From assembly GCA_041659605.1 (NCBI GenBank), contig JBAZXW010000014.1, positions 1 to 64,000 on the forward strand: DNA of 64,000 nucleotides. Direction: 5' to 3'. Shown piece after piece: positions 43,834 through 51,914 of the stretch. The translations under genes were made by a program, and so were the position numbers. Origin of the DNA: Solimonas sp041659605 (GTDB lineage: Bacteria; Pseudomonadota; Gammaproteobacteria; Nevskiales; Nevskiaceae). Within the stretch, counting starts at the first letter, position 1, and every line of letters begins with the position of its first letter. The notes beneath the pieces are model-generated. The model saw only the letters and a program-made list of their open reading frames with translations. It did not search any database and had not been told where the DNA came from.

Positions 43834-44816
43834 CAGGCTGCTCCCGGCCGCAGCCTGGCGATCTCGGCGCGCAGGCGGCTGAGCCGGCCTTCCGCGTTGA
43901 GCATCACGCCCAGGGCGACCTCGCCGGATGTCATCGCCACCAGCTCGCGGAAGCTCTGCTGGATGCGCGCGTACTCTTCGACGTCGGGCACCGGCAGCAG
44001 TGCCGCCTGCGGCAGCGCGCCGTGGCGCTTGCCCAGCGCCAGCAGGTCGAGCAGGCCTGGATTGTCCGGATTCTCGACCTCCTCATCGGTGTAGCCACGC
44101 GGCTGCACGTCGCCGTCGTAGGCGGTGAACCCCCAGCCGAGCAGATCGCGGTTGCCGCCGTACTCGGGCGCACCGTACATCGTGTCCAGCGTGTGCACGA
44201 AGGCGACGTCGACCAGCGCAGTGATCAGCGCATCGCTGGAATCCTGCAACAGCAGGTCGCGCGACGGCGCCGGCATCGCCGCAAAGTCGGCGAACCCCAG
44301 CCCGGCGGCGCGCGTGTCGAGCTGCGCCAGCCCCTCGCGATAGATCTGCTGCCAGCCCTTGCGCGCACCGTTGAACTCGCGCTCCGGCAGGCCGAGCGAG
44401 CCCTCGACCTTCAGCCGCCAGGCCAGCGCCTCGTAGGCATCCAGCGGCACGAAGTCGGCAAAGTCGTTGTGCGCCGCGCCGCCGCGATCGGAGAACGGGC
44501 CGCCGGCGAAGATGCGCGGCGGATCGAAGGCAAAGGCGCTGAGCAGCAGGTTGATGCCATCGGCGCAACCGGCGGCGACCGCGCCAGCATCCACATCCTC
44601 GGGAACGAAGCGATCGACGAGCGCGTCGAGCGCCTTGAGCTCGGCTTCGTTCAGGAACAACACCGGCGTCCCGCCGGGATTGCCGCCGGGCTGCGGTGTC
44701 GGCGCGCCCTCGACCGGCGCGCTGCTGCCGCAACCCGACAGGCCCAGTACCGCAACCGCGCCCCCGGCCGCACTGCCCTGCTTGAGCAAGGTGCGGCGGC
44801 TGATCCGCCCGTGCAT
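43833..44816 (-). CDS. Gluconate 2-dehydrogenase subunit 3-like Tat protein
   Basis: Residues 1-30 carry a Tat signal (ISRRTLLKQGSAAGG) and a lipobox-like GLSGC. The remaining 290 residues match the small-subunit family required for folding and export of GMC dehydrogenases. I chose ATG 44816 because GGAGGAG precedes it; an upstream ATG would add seven residues. Electron acceptor is not coded here: no cytochrome subunit lies in the operon. Confidence 0.88.
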   Translation of the reverse strand: MHGRISRRTLLKQGSAAGGAVAVLGLSGCGSSAPVEGAPTPQPGGNPGGTPVLFLNEAELKALDALVDRFVPEDVDAGAVAAGCADGINLLLSAFAFDPPRIFAGGPFSDRGGAAHNDFADFVPLDAYEALAWRLKVEGSLGLPEREFNGARKGWQQIYREGLAQLDTRAAGLGFADFAAMPAPSRDLLLQDSSDALITALVDVAFVHTLDTMYGAPEYGGNRDLLGWGFTAYDGDVQPRGYTDEEVENPDNPGLLDLLALGKRHGALPQAALLPVPDVEEYARIQQSFRELVAMTSGEVALGVMLNAEGRLSRLRAEIARLRPGAA

Positions 44817-44910
44817 GTTCTCCTCCATCGCTCTCACCGAGCCCCTCTCGTTGCGGGGACTTTCCGGCGCTCAGTGTAGCCGCAACCGAGCCGACGATCG
44901 GCTGCGTCTG

Positions 44911-45078
44911 TCAGTCGTGCTTGCGATACACCGGCGACAGGTCCGGAGAATCCGGGCCAGCCGAGCCGGGCACTGGCTGGCGCTCACGTTCGATCTCGCG
45001 GATCTCGAACCAGATCGCGTTGAGGATGCCGAAGGTCATCGCAAGACCCAGGCCGAGAATCCAGGCGAAATACCACAT
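44911..45078 (-). CDS. cydX: Cytochrome bd oxidase small subunit CydX
   Basis: A 55-residue single-helix inner-membrane subunit (MWYFAWILGLGLAMTFGILNA), the classic CydX start. It stabilises the haem b595/d site. The charged tail is longer than in E. coli (37 residues). It follows cydB by eleven bases with AGGAG upstream, last gene of the operon. Confidence 0.92.
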   Translation of the reverse strand: MWYFAWILGLGLAMTFGILNAIWFEIREIERERQPVPGSAGPDSPDLSPVYRKHD

Positions 45079-45089
45079 GGCGGTCTCCT

Positions 45090-46223
45090 TCAGTAGACGC
45101 CAGTCTGGCGGCGCACATGTTCCAGCGAGATCGTCCCGCGCAGCACACGGAACACCCAGGCGGTGTACAGCAGCACCAGCGGCAGAAAGATCAGCGTGGC
45201 GACGAGCATGATGAACAGCGTCAGGCGGCTGCTGGACGCGTCCCAGACGGTCAGGCTGGCCACCGGAATGGTCGACGACGGCATCAGGAAAGGGAACAGG
45301 CTGAACCCGGCAGTCAGGATGATGCCGCTGAGCGCCAGCGCGCTGGTGACGAACGCGAGCCCGGCGCGCGATGCCCGCAACAGCAGCGCCGTCAGGATCG
45401 TGCCGGTGTAGGCCAGCACGGGGGCCGCGATCATCCACGGATACTCGCGGTAGTTCAGCAGCCAGCCACCGGCAACCGCCTCGACGGTCTTGCGCAGCGG
45501 ATTCGACGGGCCGGCGGGATCGAGCGCGCCGACAATGCGCAGGCCGTCGAGAGACTTCAGCCACAGCCCTGCAGCGCTGAAGCCGATCAGCACTGCCAGC
45601 GCCGCCCAGGCGCCAGCGCGGCGTGCGCGCGCGGCCATCGGGTCCTCCATCTTCAGCGCGGCGTAGGTCGCGCCGTGCATCAGCAGCATCGCCAGGCTGA
45701 CGACGCCGGCGAGCAGCGCAAACGGATGCAGCAGTGCGAAGAAACCACCGGTGTAGACCGGCCGCGCGAGCTCGTCGATGTGAAACGGCAGGCCCAGGAA
45801 CAGGTTGCCGAACGCCACCCCGAACAGGAGCGCCGGCACCGCGCCGCCGACGAACAGCGCCCAGTCCCACAGATTCCGCCAGCGCGGATCTTCGAGCTTG
45901 TTGCGGAACATGAAGCCGACGGGTCGCAGGATCAGCGCCAGCAGCACCAGGAACATCGCCAGGTACAGGCCGGAGAACGAGGCCGCGTAGAGCAGTGGCC
46001 AGGCCGCGAACACCGCGCCGCCGCCAAGGATGAACCAGACCTGGTTGCCGTCCCACACCGGCTCGATCGATTCGAGCAGTGCGCGGCGCTCGGCATCGTC
46101 GTGGCCAAGGAAGCGGAACAGCGCGCCGACCCCCAGGTCGAAGCCGTCCATGATCGCGAAGCCGATCAGCAGCGCGCCGAGCAGCAGCCACCAGATGATG
46201 CGCAGGGTTTCGTAATCGAGCAC
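45090..46223 (-). CDS. cydB: Cytochrome bd quinol oxidase subunit II
   Basis: Subunit II of the cytochrome bd complex in the inner membrane (377 residues, eight or nine helices). It starts DYETLRIIWWLLLGALLIGFAIMDGFDLGVGAL, the family hallmark. GTG 46223 is preferred because AGGGGAGA lies just upstream. The complex oxidises quinol and reduces O2 to water with high affinity. It is part of osmC-cydP-cydA-cydB-cydX. Confidence 0.95.
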   Translation of the reverse strand: MLDYETLRIIWWLLLGALLIGFAIMDGFDLGVGALFRFLGHDDAERRALLESIEPVWDGNQVWFILGGGAVFAAWPLLYAASFSGLYLAMFLVLLALILRPVGFMFRNKLEDPRWRNLWDWALFVGGAVPALLFGVAFGNLFLGLPFHIDELARPVYTGGFFALLHPFALLAGVVSLAMLLMHGATYAALKMEDPMAARARRAGAWAALAVLIGFSAAGLWLKSLDGLRIVGALDPAGPSNPLRKTVEAVAGGWLLNYREYPWMIAAPVLAYTGTILTALLLRASRAGLAFVTSALALSGIILTAGFSLFPFLMPSSTIPVASLTVWDASSSRLTLFIMLVATLIFLPLVLLYTAWVFRVLRGTISLEHVRRQTGVY

Positions 46224-46236
46224 GTTCGTCTCCCCT

Positions 46237-47796
46237 TCAGTGCGCACCCGGCGCGGTGTCCGCCGCCGGCCAGTAGCCGAGGCCATCCGGGCCGCGCCGG
46301 ATCATGCGCTGCATCAGAAAGACGTCGACCACCAGCAGCGTCGTGTAGAACACGACGAAGCCGGTCAGCGACAGCATCACGTTCGTGGTGGACGTCGTCG
46401 ACACACCGAGGAAGGTCGGCAGCACGCCCTCGATCGCCCAGGGCTGGCGGCCATGCTCGGCGACGATCCAGCCCAGCTCGGCCACGATCCACGGCAGCGG
46501 CAAGGCCAGGAACGCAGCGCGCAGATACCAGCGATGACGGTCGAGCTGCTGCGTCGCCGACAGGTAGAACGACAGCGCGAACAAGGCGATGAAGAACATG
46601 CCCAGGCCAACCATGATGCGGAAGCTCCAGAACAGCACCGGCACGTTGGGCACGTTCGACCACACCGCACGCTCGATGTCCTCCGCGGTCGCGTCCGCCG
46701 GATTGGCGACATAGCGCAGCAGCAGCAGGCCGTAACCCAGGTCCGCGCGGTGCACCTCGAATGCCTCCCTGGCCGCGGTGTCGCCCGGATCGGCGCGCAG
46801 CCGCTGCAGCGCCTTGTGCGCCTCGATGCCGCGCAGGATGCGCACGCGCGCATGCTCGACCAGCGGCAGGATGCCGGGCACTTCCTCGTCAAGCGAGCGC
46901 GTGGCGATCAGGCCCAGCGCCCAGGGGATGCGGATCTCCGCGTGCGTCTTGCGCGCCTCGACGTCCGGCCAGCCCACCAGCGTGAACGGTGCCGGTGCCG
47001 GCTCGGTCTCCCACATGGCCTCGATCGCCGCAATCTTCATCTTCTGGTGCTCGGTCAGCGTGTAACCCGATTCGTCGCCGAGCACGACGACCGACAGCGC
47101 CGACGCGAGACCAAAGCTTGCCGCCACCGCCATCGAGCGCTTCGCGAAGGCCACATTGCGACCGCGCAGCAGATACCACGCGGAAATGGACAGCACGAAG
47201 ATCGAACCGGTGACATAACCAGCGGCGACCGTGTGCACGAACTTGGACTGCGCCACCGGATTGAAAATGACCTCGCCGAACGAGGTCAGCTCCATGCGCA
47301 TCGTCTCGTGGTTGAACTCGGCCCCGACCGGGTTCTGCATCCAGGCGTTGGCGATCAGGATCCACAGCGCCGAGAAGTTCGAGCCGATCGCGGTCAGGAA
47401 GGTCACGACCAAGTGGCCGACCTTTGACAGGCGGTCCCAGCCGAAGAAAAACAGGCCGACGAAGGTCGATTCGAGGAAGAAGGCCATCAGGCCCTCGATC
47501 GCCAGCGGCGCGCCGAAGATGTCGCCGACGTAGTGCGAGTAGTAGGCCCAGTTGGTGCCGAACTGGAACTCCATCGTGATGCCGGTGGCCACGCCCATCG
47601 CGAAGTTGATGCCGAACAGCAGGCCCCAGAATCGCGTCATGCGCTTCCAGATCTCGCGCCCGGTCATGACATAGGTCGCCTCCATGATCACCAGGAGCAT
47701 CGACAGGCCCAGCGTCAGCGGCACGAACAGGAAGTGGTAGAGCGCCGTCAGCGCGAACTGCAGCCGCGACAGGTCCACCAGGGTCATGTCAATCAT
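46237..47796 (-). CDS. cydA: Cytochrome bd quinol oxidase subunit I
   Basis: The catalytic subunit (519 residues, nine helices) carries haems b558, b595 and d. The N-terminus LSRLQFALTALYHFLFVPLTLG places the haem ligand His21 (His19 in E. coli numbering). The GRQPW quinol-site motif lies in AEHGRQPWAIEGVLPT. ATG 47796 has GGGAG upstream; ATG 47787 is an alternative. It overlaps the cydP stop by eight bases. Confidence 0.95.
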   Translation of the reverse strand: MIDMTLVDLSRLQFALTALYHFLFVPLTLGLSMLLVIMEATYVMTGREIWKRMTRFWGLLFGINFAMGVATGITMEFQFGTNWAYYSHYVGDIFGAPLAIEGLMAFFLESTFVGLFFFGWDRLSKVGHLVVTFLTAIGSNFSALWILIANAWMQNPVGAEFNHETMRMELTSFGEVIFNPVAQSKFVHTVAAGYVTGSIFVLSISAWYLLRGRNVAFAKRSMAVAASFGLASALSVVVLGDESGYTLTEHQKMKIAAIEAMWETEPAPAPFTLVGWPDVEARKTHAEIRIPWALGLIATRSLDEEVPGILPLVEHARVRILRGIEAHKALQRLRADPGDTAAREAFEVHRADLGYGLLLLRYVANPADATAEDIERAVWSNVPNVPVLFWSFRIMVGLGMFFIALFALSFYLSATQQLDRHRWYLRAAFLALPLPWIVAELGWIVAEHGRQPWAIEGVLPTFLGVSTTSTTNVMLSLTGFVVFYTTLLVVDVFLMQRMIRRGPDGLGYWPAADTAPGAH

Positions 47797-47977
47797 GCGC
47801 AGGCTCCCGAGCGGCCGGTGTCTGGCCCAGCGCCAGCTGCTCGTGCAAGTGGTCCGGCGTCGGCTGCATCCTCGCGTCGCCGGAGAAGAAGAAGGTCTTG
47901 ATCAGAATCAGCGCGACCAGCTTGATCGCGAGCAACACACCGATCCTGCGACGCAGATCGCGCCGCCAGTCGCCCAT
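47789..47977 (-). CDS. cydP: Cytochrome oxidase putative small subunit CydP
   Basis: A 62-residue protein with one transmembrane helix (GVLLAIKLVALILIKTFFF) after a basic stretch (RRDLRRR), the pattern of CydP proteins coded before cydA in many Proteobacteria. Its end overlaps cydA. ATG 47977 follows the OsmC stop by five bases; a GTG seven codons upstream is an alternative. Function is unproven. Confidence 0.75.
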   Translation of the reverse strand: MGDWRRDLRRRIGVLLAIKLVALILIKTFFFSGDARMQPTPDHLHEQLALGQTPAAREPAHD

Positions 47978-47982
47978 TTTCT

Positions 47983-48456
47983 TCAGTCCGCGTCCCACGG
48001 CTTGGCCTCCCAGGTCTCGGCCAGGCGCGAGCGGATCTTGATCTCGGACGTCAACGTGCGCGCGACCGGGCAGCGACCGGCGATCTCCAGCAGGCGCTGG
48101 CGCTGCTCCGGGCTCAGATCGCCTTCCAGCACGATCTCGCGCGTGATCTCGTCGACCTTGCCGTCCTTGGTCGCACAGTCGGCGCAGTCCTGCGCATGCA
48201 CCTTGCGATGCTGCAGACGCACGCGCACGCGCGTCAGCGGCAGCTTCTTCAGCTCCGCGTACATGCGCACGGTCATGCTGGTGCAGGCGCCCAGCCCCAG
48301 CAGCAGATACTCGTAGGGACCCGGGCCCGCATCGTTGCCGCCTGCGCTCGCCGGCTCGTCGAGCGTCACGGCGTGGCGACCGGTGCGGCCGGTCTGGATG
48401 TAGCGTCCGGTGAGAGTTTCCTCGACTTCGACGATCGTCGGCGTTTCATTGCCCAT
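47983..48456 (-). CDS. OsmC/Ohr family protein
   Basis: A 157-residue dimeric thiol peroxidase-like protein. The two redox Cys are in LGACTSMTVRMYA (about 58) and GRCPVARTL (about 129), spaced as in OsmC-like enzymes reducing organic hydroperoxides. Two further Cys (DCADC) lie between and are unusual. It heads the cyd operon, linking oxidative protection with bd oxidase expression. Confidence 0.9.
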   Translation of the reverse strand: MGNETPTIVEVEETLTGRYIQTGRTGRHAVTLDEPASAGGNDAGPGPYEYLLLGLGACTSMTVRMYAELKKLPLTRVRVRLQHRKVHAQDCADCATKDGKVDEITREIVLEGDLSPEQRQRLLEIAGRCPVARTLTSEIKIRSRLAETWEAKPWDAD

Positions 48457-48698
48457 TAGCGTTGTCCTTGGCTGCTTCGTACTGTTCAGTCCTGCACCAC
48501 TCTTGCGTGTCGCACGACAACGAGCGCGTCGCGCACAGCGTAACCGGTTCGACCAGCACGCTGCCTTGGCGCGTCAGACACAACGAGCGGTCACCGTCGG
48601 CGCGCACGGCTGACGATTCATTTCTTCATTGAAGAGGCGCTCGACCCTGAGGTTGCGTCCCCACTCGACGATGCAGCACAGCGGCCCACTTTACTTTG

Positions 48699-48720
48699 TA
48701 ATGCGACTCGTTATCATTTG
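48699..48720. promoter_or_regulatory. Fur-like box upstream of the FMN-binding cluster
   Basis: TAATGCGACTCGTTATCATTTG lies 45 bp before the gene at 48765 and contains the half TTATCATT with a degenerate partner, in the style of a Fur box. The 308-bp gap 48457-48764 holds no convincing gene. The match is weaker than the box at 53217, so iron control is tentative. Confidence 0.45.
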
Positions 48721-48764
48721 CATCTCCTAGAATCGCCTCGGCCCATCCTCGATCCATTTCTGCA

Positions 48765-49661
48765 ATGAAAATCCAGAAGACAACCCTCGCCAGCAGCCTG
48801 CTGGCCGCGTGCCTGTCACCTCCCGCCCACGCCGACGAGAACCTGTTCGGCTACGTCAACGGCGCCGAACCGCTGCCCAAGGGCGCGCTGGAGATCTACG
48901 AGAAGCTGACGCTGCGCTCGGACAAGGGCCGCGGCGAGTACACGGCCTGGGATTCCGTCACCGAGATCGAGTACGGCCTCACCGACAAGCTCGCCGTCAT
49001 CGGCGCGATCGAGGCGTTGGCGATCGACACCGAAGGCCTGGTCATCGACGGCTATCTGCCGGGCGACAACTCCTACGGTCCGCGCGCCTCGGGCGTCGAG
49101 GCGTACCTCAAGTACAACTTCCTCAGCCCGGCGAAGTCATCGTTCGGCGTGTCGATGCTGACCGCGCTGCGCTACGCCTGGCGCGATCCGCACTCCGGCC
49201 AGGACAAGGACACGATCAACTTCGAGGAGAAGCTGCTGCTGCAGAAGTACTTCCTCGACGGCCAGCTGATCTGGGCGACGAACCTGGGCATCGAGGCCAC
49301 GCACGCCGAGCGCCACGCGATCGACAATCTGCCCGAGGGATTCGACTGGCCGACCGATCCGGAGATGGAGATCGAGCTGATCGGCGCCAGCGGCCTGTCG
49401 TACCGCTTCGCGCCGAGCTGGTTCCTCGGCGCCGAAGTGCTGTGGGAAGAGGAGCATGAAACGGAAGTCGGCCTGGAGCGCTGGTCGCTGCAGGGCGGAC
49501 CGACGCTGCACTACGGCTCGCAGAAATGGTGGGCGACGTTCAGCTGGCTGCCGCAGATCAAGGGCGGCGGCGAGAAATATCCGGATCAGCCGGACATGGG
49601 CCTGCACCTGATCGAGAAGACCGAGCAGGAATACCGGCTCAAGGTGGGCATCAACCTGTGA
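48765..49661 (+). CDS. Predicted outer-membrane beta-barrel protein (DUF6662-like)
   Basis: A 298-residue exported protein with a signal peptide (about 1-24, cleaved after AHA) and alternating aromatic strands ending in a C-terminal hydrophobic strand (EYRLKVGINL). The sequence FGYVNGAEPLPKGALEIYEKLTLRSDKGRG and the beta-rich repeats fit the DUF6662 family of predicted outer-membrane proteins. Its stop overlaps the GTG start of the FMN-binding gene (GTGA), so the three genes 48765-50666 are one unit. Confidence 0.75.
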   Translation: MKIQKTTLASSLLAACLSPPAHADENLFGYVNGAEPLPKGALEIYEKLTLRSDKGRGEYTAWDSVTEIEYGLTDKLAVIGAIEALAIDTEGLVIDGYLPGDNSYGPRASGVEAYLKYNFLSPAKSSFGVSMLTALRYAWRDPHSGQDKDTINFEEKLLLQKYFLDGQLIWATNLGIEATHAERHAIDNLPEGFDWPTDPEMEIELIGASGLSYRFAPSWFLGAEVLWEEEHETEVGLERWSLQGGPTLHYGSQKWWATFSWLPQIKGGGEKYPDQPDMGLHLIEKTEQEYRLKVGINL

Positions 49662-50188
49662 AGCTGCGCGCGCCCGCGCTGTTGCTGCTGACGGTCGTTC
49701 TCACCGGTCGCGCGGCCGACACGCCCCCGGTCGCGCCTGCGCAGCACGCACTGTTCCCGACCGCCGAGCGCTTCGTCAGCACGCCGGTCGCGCTCGACAA
49801 GGCGCAGCGGCGCGCGATCGAGGACCTCAGCGGCGTGCGCCAGCGCCAGGATCAGCAGCCGGTCTGGCGTGCCGAGGCCGGCGGCGAGCTGCTCGGCTGG
49901 TTCATCGTCGACGAGGTGATCGGCAAGCACGAGTTCATCACTTACGCTGCGGCGCTGAGCCCGGACGGGCACGTGATCGGCATCGACATCCTCGCCTATC
50001 GCGAAACCTACGGCGGCGAAGTGCGCGATGCCGGCTGGCGCCAGCATTTCGAACACAAGACGCTCGCCGACCCGTTCGCACTCGACGAAGACATCCCCAA
50101 CCTCACCGGTGCGACGCTGTCCAGCCGCAACATCAGCAAGGGCGTCAAGCGCCTGCTCGCGCTGCAGCAGGTCGCCTTGAAGCCCTGA
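49658..50188 (+). CDS. Exported FMN-binding domain protein
   Basis: A 176-residue protein with a signal peptide (about 1-20) and an FMN-binding domain. LTGATLSS near residues 150-157 matches the (S/T)GATx(S/T) flavinylation motif in which ApbE attaches FMN to the second Thr. It would carry a covalent flavin in the periplasm and take part in electron transfer. GTG 49658 overlaps the stop upstream. No apbE gene lies in the window, so the transferase must be elsewhere. Confidence 0.82.
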   Translation: MKLRAPALLLLTVVLTGRAADTPPVAPAQHALFPTAERFVSTPVALDKAQRRAIEDLSGVRQRQDQQPVWRAEAGGELLGWFIVDEVIGKHEFITYAAALSPDGHVIGIDILAYRETYGGEVRDAGWRQHFEHKTLADPFALDEDIPNLTGATLSSRNISKGVKRLLALQQVALKP

Positions 50189-50217
50189 TGATCGGGGTGA
50201 TCGGGGTGATCGCGTGA
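50188..50217 (+). other. Nine-codon mini-ORF linking two genes
   Basis: ATG 50188 shares its A with the TGA of the FMN-binding gene and reads MIGVIGVIA to TGA 50215-50217, which overlaps the GTG of the next gene (GTGA). It lies in a 9-bp tandem repeat (GATCGGGGT at 50190-50198 and 50199-50207). It may relay ribosomes between the two genes. Alternatively it is a slippage product that shifted the original start. Confidence 0.4.
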
Positions 50218-50666
50218 GAGGCTATCCGCGCCGTTTCGTCGCCGTCGTCTGGGCGGCGCTGGGCCTGCTGTGGCTCAGCGGTGCGGCGCTGATTCCCGGT
50301 GCGCTGGAACGGCGCCTGGACTGGGATGTGTTCGTCCAGCTGCCGCGCGGCTCGGGGCTCGCCGTGTCCGCCACGCACGCATTCGTCGCATTCACAATGC
50401 TCTTCCTGTTTGGCGCGCTCGCACCCGTGCACATACGTGGCGGCTGGCGCCGCCGCGAGAATCGCGTCACCGGCGCCATCCTGGTGACGTCATTCGCGGC
50501 ACTGGCGCTGAGCGCACTGGGCGTCTACTACCTCGCCGACGAAACATCAGGTTTGCTGGCCAGCCTCATCCACCTGGCGATCGGCTGCGCTCTGGCGGTG
50601 CCGGTCGCCGTTCACGTGATTCTTCGTCCGCGCCGCGCTGTTCATCCGTCGCGCCAGGTGGCGTGA
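50214..50666 (+). CDS. Four-helix membrane protein with possible haem-ligand histidines
   Basis: A 150-residue inner-membrane protein with four hydrophobic helices. His residues occur in ATHAFVAFTMLFLFGALAPVHIRGG and SLIHLAIGCALAVPVAVHVI, positions compatible with DUF4405-like haem-binding domains that shuttle electrons to periplasmic flavoproteins. This fits the FMN-binding partner upstream. The assignment is by pattern only. The 3' end overlaps the convergent DUF3228 gene by 25 bases. Confidence 0.7.
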   Translation: MRGYPRRFVAVVWAALGLLWLSGAALIPGALERRLDWDVFVQLPRGSGLAVSATHAFVAFTMLFLFGALAPVHIRGGWRRRENRVTGAILVTSFAALALSALGVYYLADETSGLLASLIHLAIGCALAVPVAVHVILRPRRAVHPSRQVA

Positions 50667-51202
50667 CGATCCCAGAATTCGACGCTGCGCCGGTAGGCCT
50701 CGCGATCGATCGGCACGCCCGAGCCGCCTTCGGCGACACCCAGCGCGTTGCGCAGCATCGTGATCGGCGCCAGCGGCGTTTCCTGAGGGGTCATCGTCGC
50801 GAGGCAGCCGACGATGCCCCACTCAGCATCGAGCCGGTCACCCTCGCGCAGCATCTGTTCGCGACTGTAGAGGATCACCAGCAGGTATTCGGCGAGCGGC
50901 GGCTCGATGCCTTCGAACCAGCGCACCAGCACCGGCAACTCTTCCTTCGTGCGCGCCTCGTAGGCCGAGCGCAGCAAGTGGCGGTTTTGCGCGGTGATTG
51001 CGACCGCCGCACAGCGCGTCTGCGTCCAGTTGCGGTGCACGTGCAGCTTGCAGAACGGCGCGTAGCCGTCGAGCACCTGCAGCGGCGGGTGCTGGTTCAG
51101 ATAACGCTCGAACTCCTCGGCACTGCAGCCGACGATGGCGTTGCGGCGGCCGTCCTTCGGAAACAGGCGGCCACGCGCGAAGCGAGTCAGCGCAATCTTC
51201 AT
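50642..51202 (-). CDS. DUF3228 family protein
   Basis: A 186-residue soluble protein. It starts MKIALTRFARGRLFPKDGRRNAIVGC and has HPPLQVLDGYAPFCKLHVHRNW and EELPVLVRWFEG, all family-typical segments of DUF3228 (function unknown, also in plants and algae). ATG 51202 shares its A with the msrA stop, so the pair is translationally coupled. Confidence 0.88.
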   Translation of the reverse strand: MKIALTRFARGRLFPKDGRRNAIVGCSAEEFERYLNQHPPLQVLDGYAPFCKLHVHRNWTQTRCAAVAITAQNRHLLRSAYEARTKEELPVLVRWFEGIEPPLAEYLLVILYSREQMLREGDRLDAEWGIVGCLATMTPQETPLAPITMLRNALGVAEGGSGVPIDREAYRRSVEFWDRHATWRDG

Positions 51203-51831
51203 CAACGCTTGAGCTTGTCGGCGTAGTAGTGCCGGGTTTTCTCGACCTTGGGCAGCGCGACCGCCTGGATGTAGGGCTGGCCGGGATTGCGCGCAGCGTA
51301 GTCCTGGTGATAGGCCTCGGCGGTGTGGAAGGCCTGCAGCGGTTCGAGCTGGGTCGCGATCGGCGCATTGAACGCCTTGGCGACATCGAGCTTGCGGATG
51401 TAGCGCTCCGCCACTTCGCGCTGCGCATCGTCGGCGTAGAAGACCGCAGAGCGGTACTGGCGGCCGCGGTCATTGCCCTGGCGGTCGACGTGCGTCGGAT
51501 CGTGCGCAACCGAGAAGAACACCTTGAGCAGCTGGCCGTAGCTCAGGCGCGTCGCGTCGAAATCGACGCGCACGACCTCCGCGTGATTGGTCGTGCCATT
51601 GCACACGGTTTCGTAGTCTGCGGTCGCCGCCGAGTCGCCGGCATAGCCGCTGACGACGTCGATCACGCCGTCGAGCTGGCGGAACACGGCTTCGACGCAC
51701 CAGAAGCAGCCGCCGGCCAGCACTGCGGACTGGCGCGTGCCGGCATCGACACCGATATCCAGATCCGGGTTGGGAAACTCGACCGGCGTCAGCGGATGAT
51801 CGTCGCCGCGCGACGCTGAAAAGAGGCTCAT
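51202..51831 (-). CDS. msrA: Peptide methionine sulfoxide reductase A
   Basis: Reduces methionine-S-sulfoxide in proteins. The catalytic GCFWCVEAVF is at 41-50, followed by YAG and EVVRVDFD; the substrate-binding segment DPTHVDRQGNDRGRQYRS is complete. The C-terminus ends with a short tail without the recycling Cys pair seen in some MsrA. ATG 51831 excludes an upstream in-frame extension with no homology. Partner DUF3228 is downstream. Confidence 0.93.
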   Translation of the reverse strand: MSLFSASRGDDHPLTPVEFPNPDLDIGVDAGTRQSAVLAGGCFWCVEAVFRQLDGVIDVVSGYAGDSAATADYETVCNGTTNHAEVVRVDFDATRLSYGQLLKVFFSVAHDPTHVDRQGNDRGRQYRSAVFYADDAQREVAERYIRKLDVAKAFNAPIATQLEPLQAFHTAEAYHQDYAARNPGQPYIQAVALPKVEKTRHYYADKLKR

Positions 51832-51914
51832 GAGAATCTCCTGGAAGAATGCCGCGCTGCCGTCGCGCGTCCGGACGTCACGATAGCCGCGCGTGCCGGC
51901 CGCGTCACCACCGG

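Noticed and set aside
44889..44903. AGCCGA/TCGGCT hairpin as terminator of the cyd operon
   Set aside because: The 6-bp stem has no U-run on the minus strand; too weak to call.
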